From the NCBI GenBank assembly GCA_977017575.1, contig CDRNVI010000134.1:1-32375 (forward strand): a stretch of 32,375 bases of DNA. The letters are read 5' to 3'. Shown piece by piece: positions 32,292-32,375 of the stretch. Below the pieces are notes generated by a model. It worked only from the letters and a program-made list of their open reading frames with translations, was not told the origin of the DNA and searched no databases. The DNA is from Paramoeba atlantica (Eukaryota; Discosea). How positions within the stretch are numbered: the stretch's first letter is position 1; each line of letters starts with the position of its first letter. A program made the translations under genes and the position numbers.

Positions 32292-32375
32292 AAAAGAATT
32301 TTGAAAAAAATTATTATAAAAATTTTTATAATTATCTTTTATAACAAAAACGATTTAGAATTATTTAAATTCAAT

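Overview
The window joins two unrelated genomes. Bases 1 to about 8,120 are bacterial: moderate G+C, standard code, Shine-Dalgarno sites and Trp written TGG. From about 8,120 to the end is a mitochondrial genome: very AT-rich, almost every gene on the minus strand, TGA read as Trp, with a tRNA-Trp carrying a UCA anticodon. At the join a HEAT-repeat gene loses its N-terminus and a tRNA-Ser-like gene loses its 3' part. The simplest reading is a chimeric contig made from an amoeba-like protist and a gammaproteobacterium living in or with it. The bacterial proteins look Legionella/Coxiella-like to me, but that placement is inference.

Bacterial part, left to right: the start of exodeoxyribonuclease III (minus); a long hairpin repeat; transketolase and GAPDH (plus); a second long hairpin repeat; then, on the minus strand, a two-gene operon of a thiamine-diphosphate acetolactate-synthase-type enzyme and an aldehyde dehydrogenase, a lipoprotein lytic transglycosylase, and the tail of a HEAT-repeat protein. 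Transketolase, the ALS-type gene and the aldehyde dehydrogenase each carry two single-base frame breaks. Five of these six lie in homopolymer runs of three or more and one in a GG pair. The protein on either side stays well conserved.

Mitochondrial part, in its own (minus) transcription order: a long run of Lys/Asn-rich reading frames (32.3-29.2 kb), atp8, cob, orf167 (possibly atp4), nad3, atp6, nad4L, nad5, nad6, nad11, nad1, nad4, nad2, rps2 (probable), rps4, atp1, cox2, cox3, cox1, a cluster of tRNA genes, atp9, more tRNAs. Spacing is tight (often 1-20 nt) with two short overlaps (rps2/rps4 and atp8/cob), and I see no introns. No rRNA gene is visible, so the mitochondrial genome is incomplete here. 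atp9, cox1, nad2, nad11 and nad5 each show one single-base length change in a homopolymer. As the same signature occurs in both genomes, uncorrected long-read errors explain it better than gene decay.

The most interesting biology is in the tRNAs. Ten of the 14 complete tRNA genes have mismatches at acceptor positions 1-3, while positions 4-7 are paired almost everywhere. This is the hallmark of mitochondrial 5' tRNA editing known from Acanthamoeba, other amoebae and chytrid fungi, and with TGA=Trp it points to an amoebozoan-like host. The second notable pattern is a purine-rich element, consensus AAAAGAAAAGAGAAA, scattered through the Lys-rich frames at 30-32 kb. It is read in all three frames, so it is repeated as DNA, not as a protein motif.
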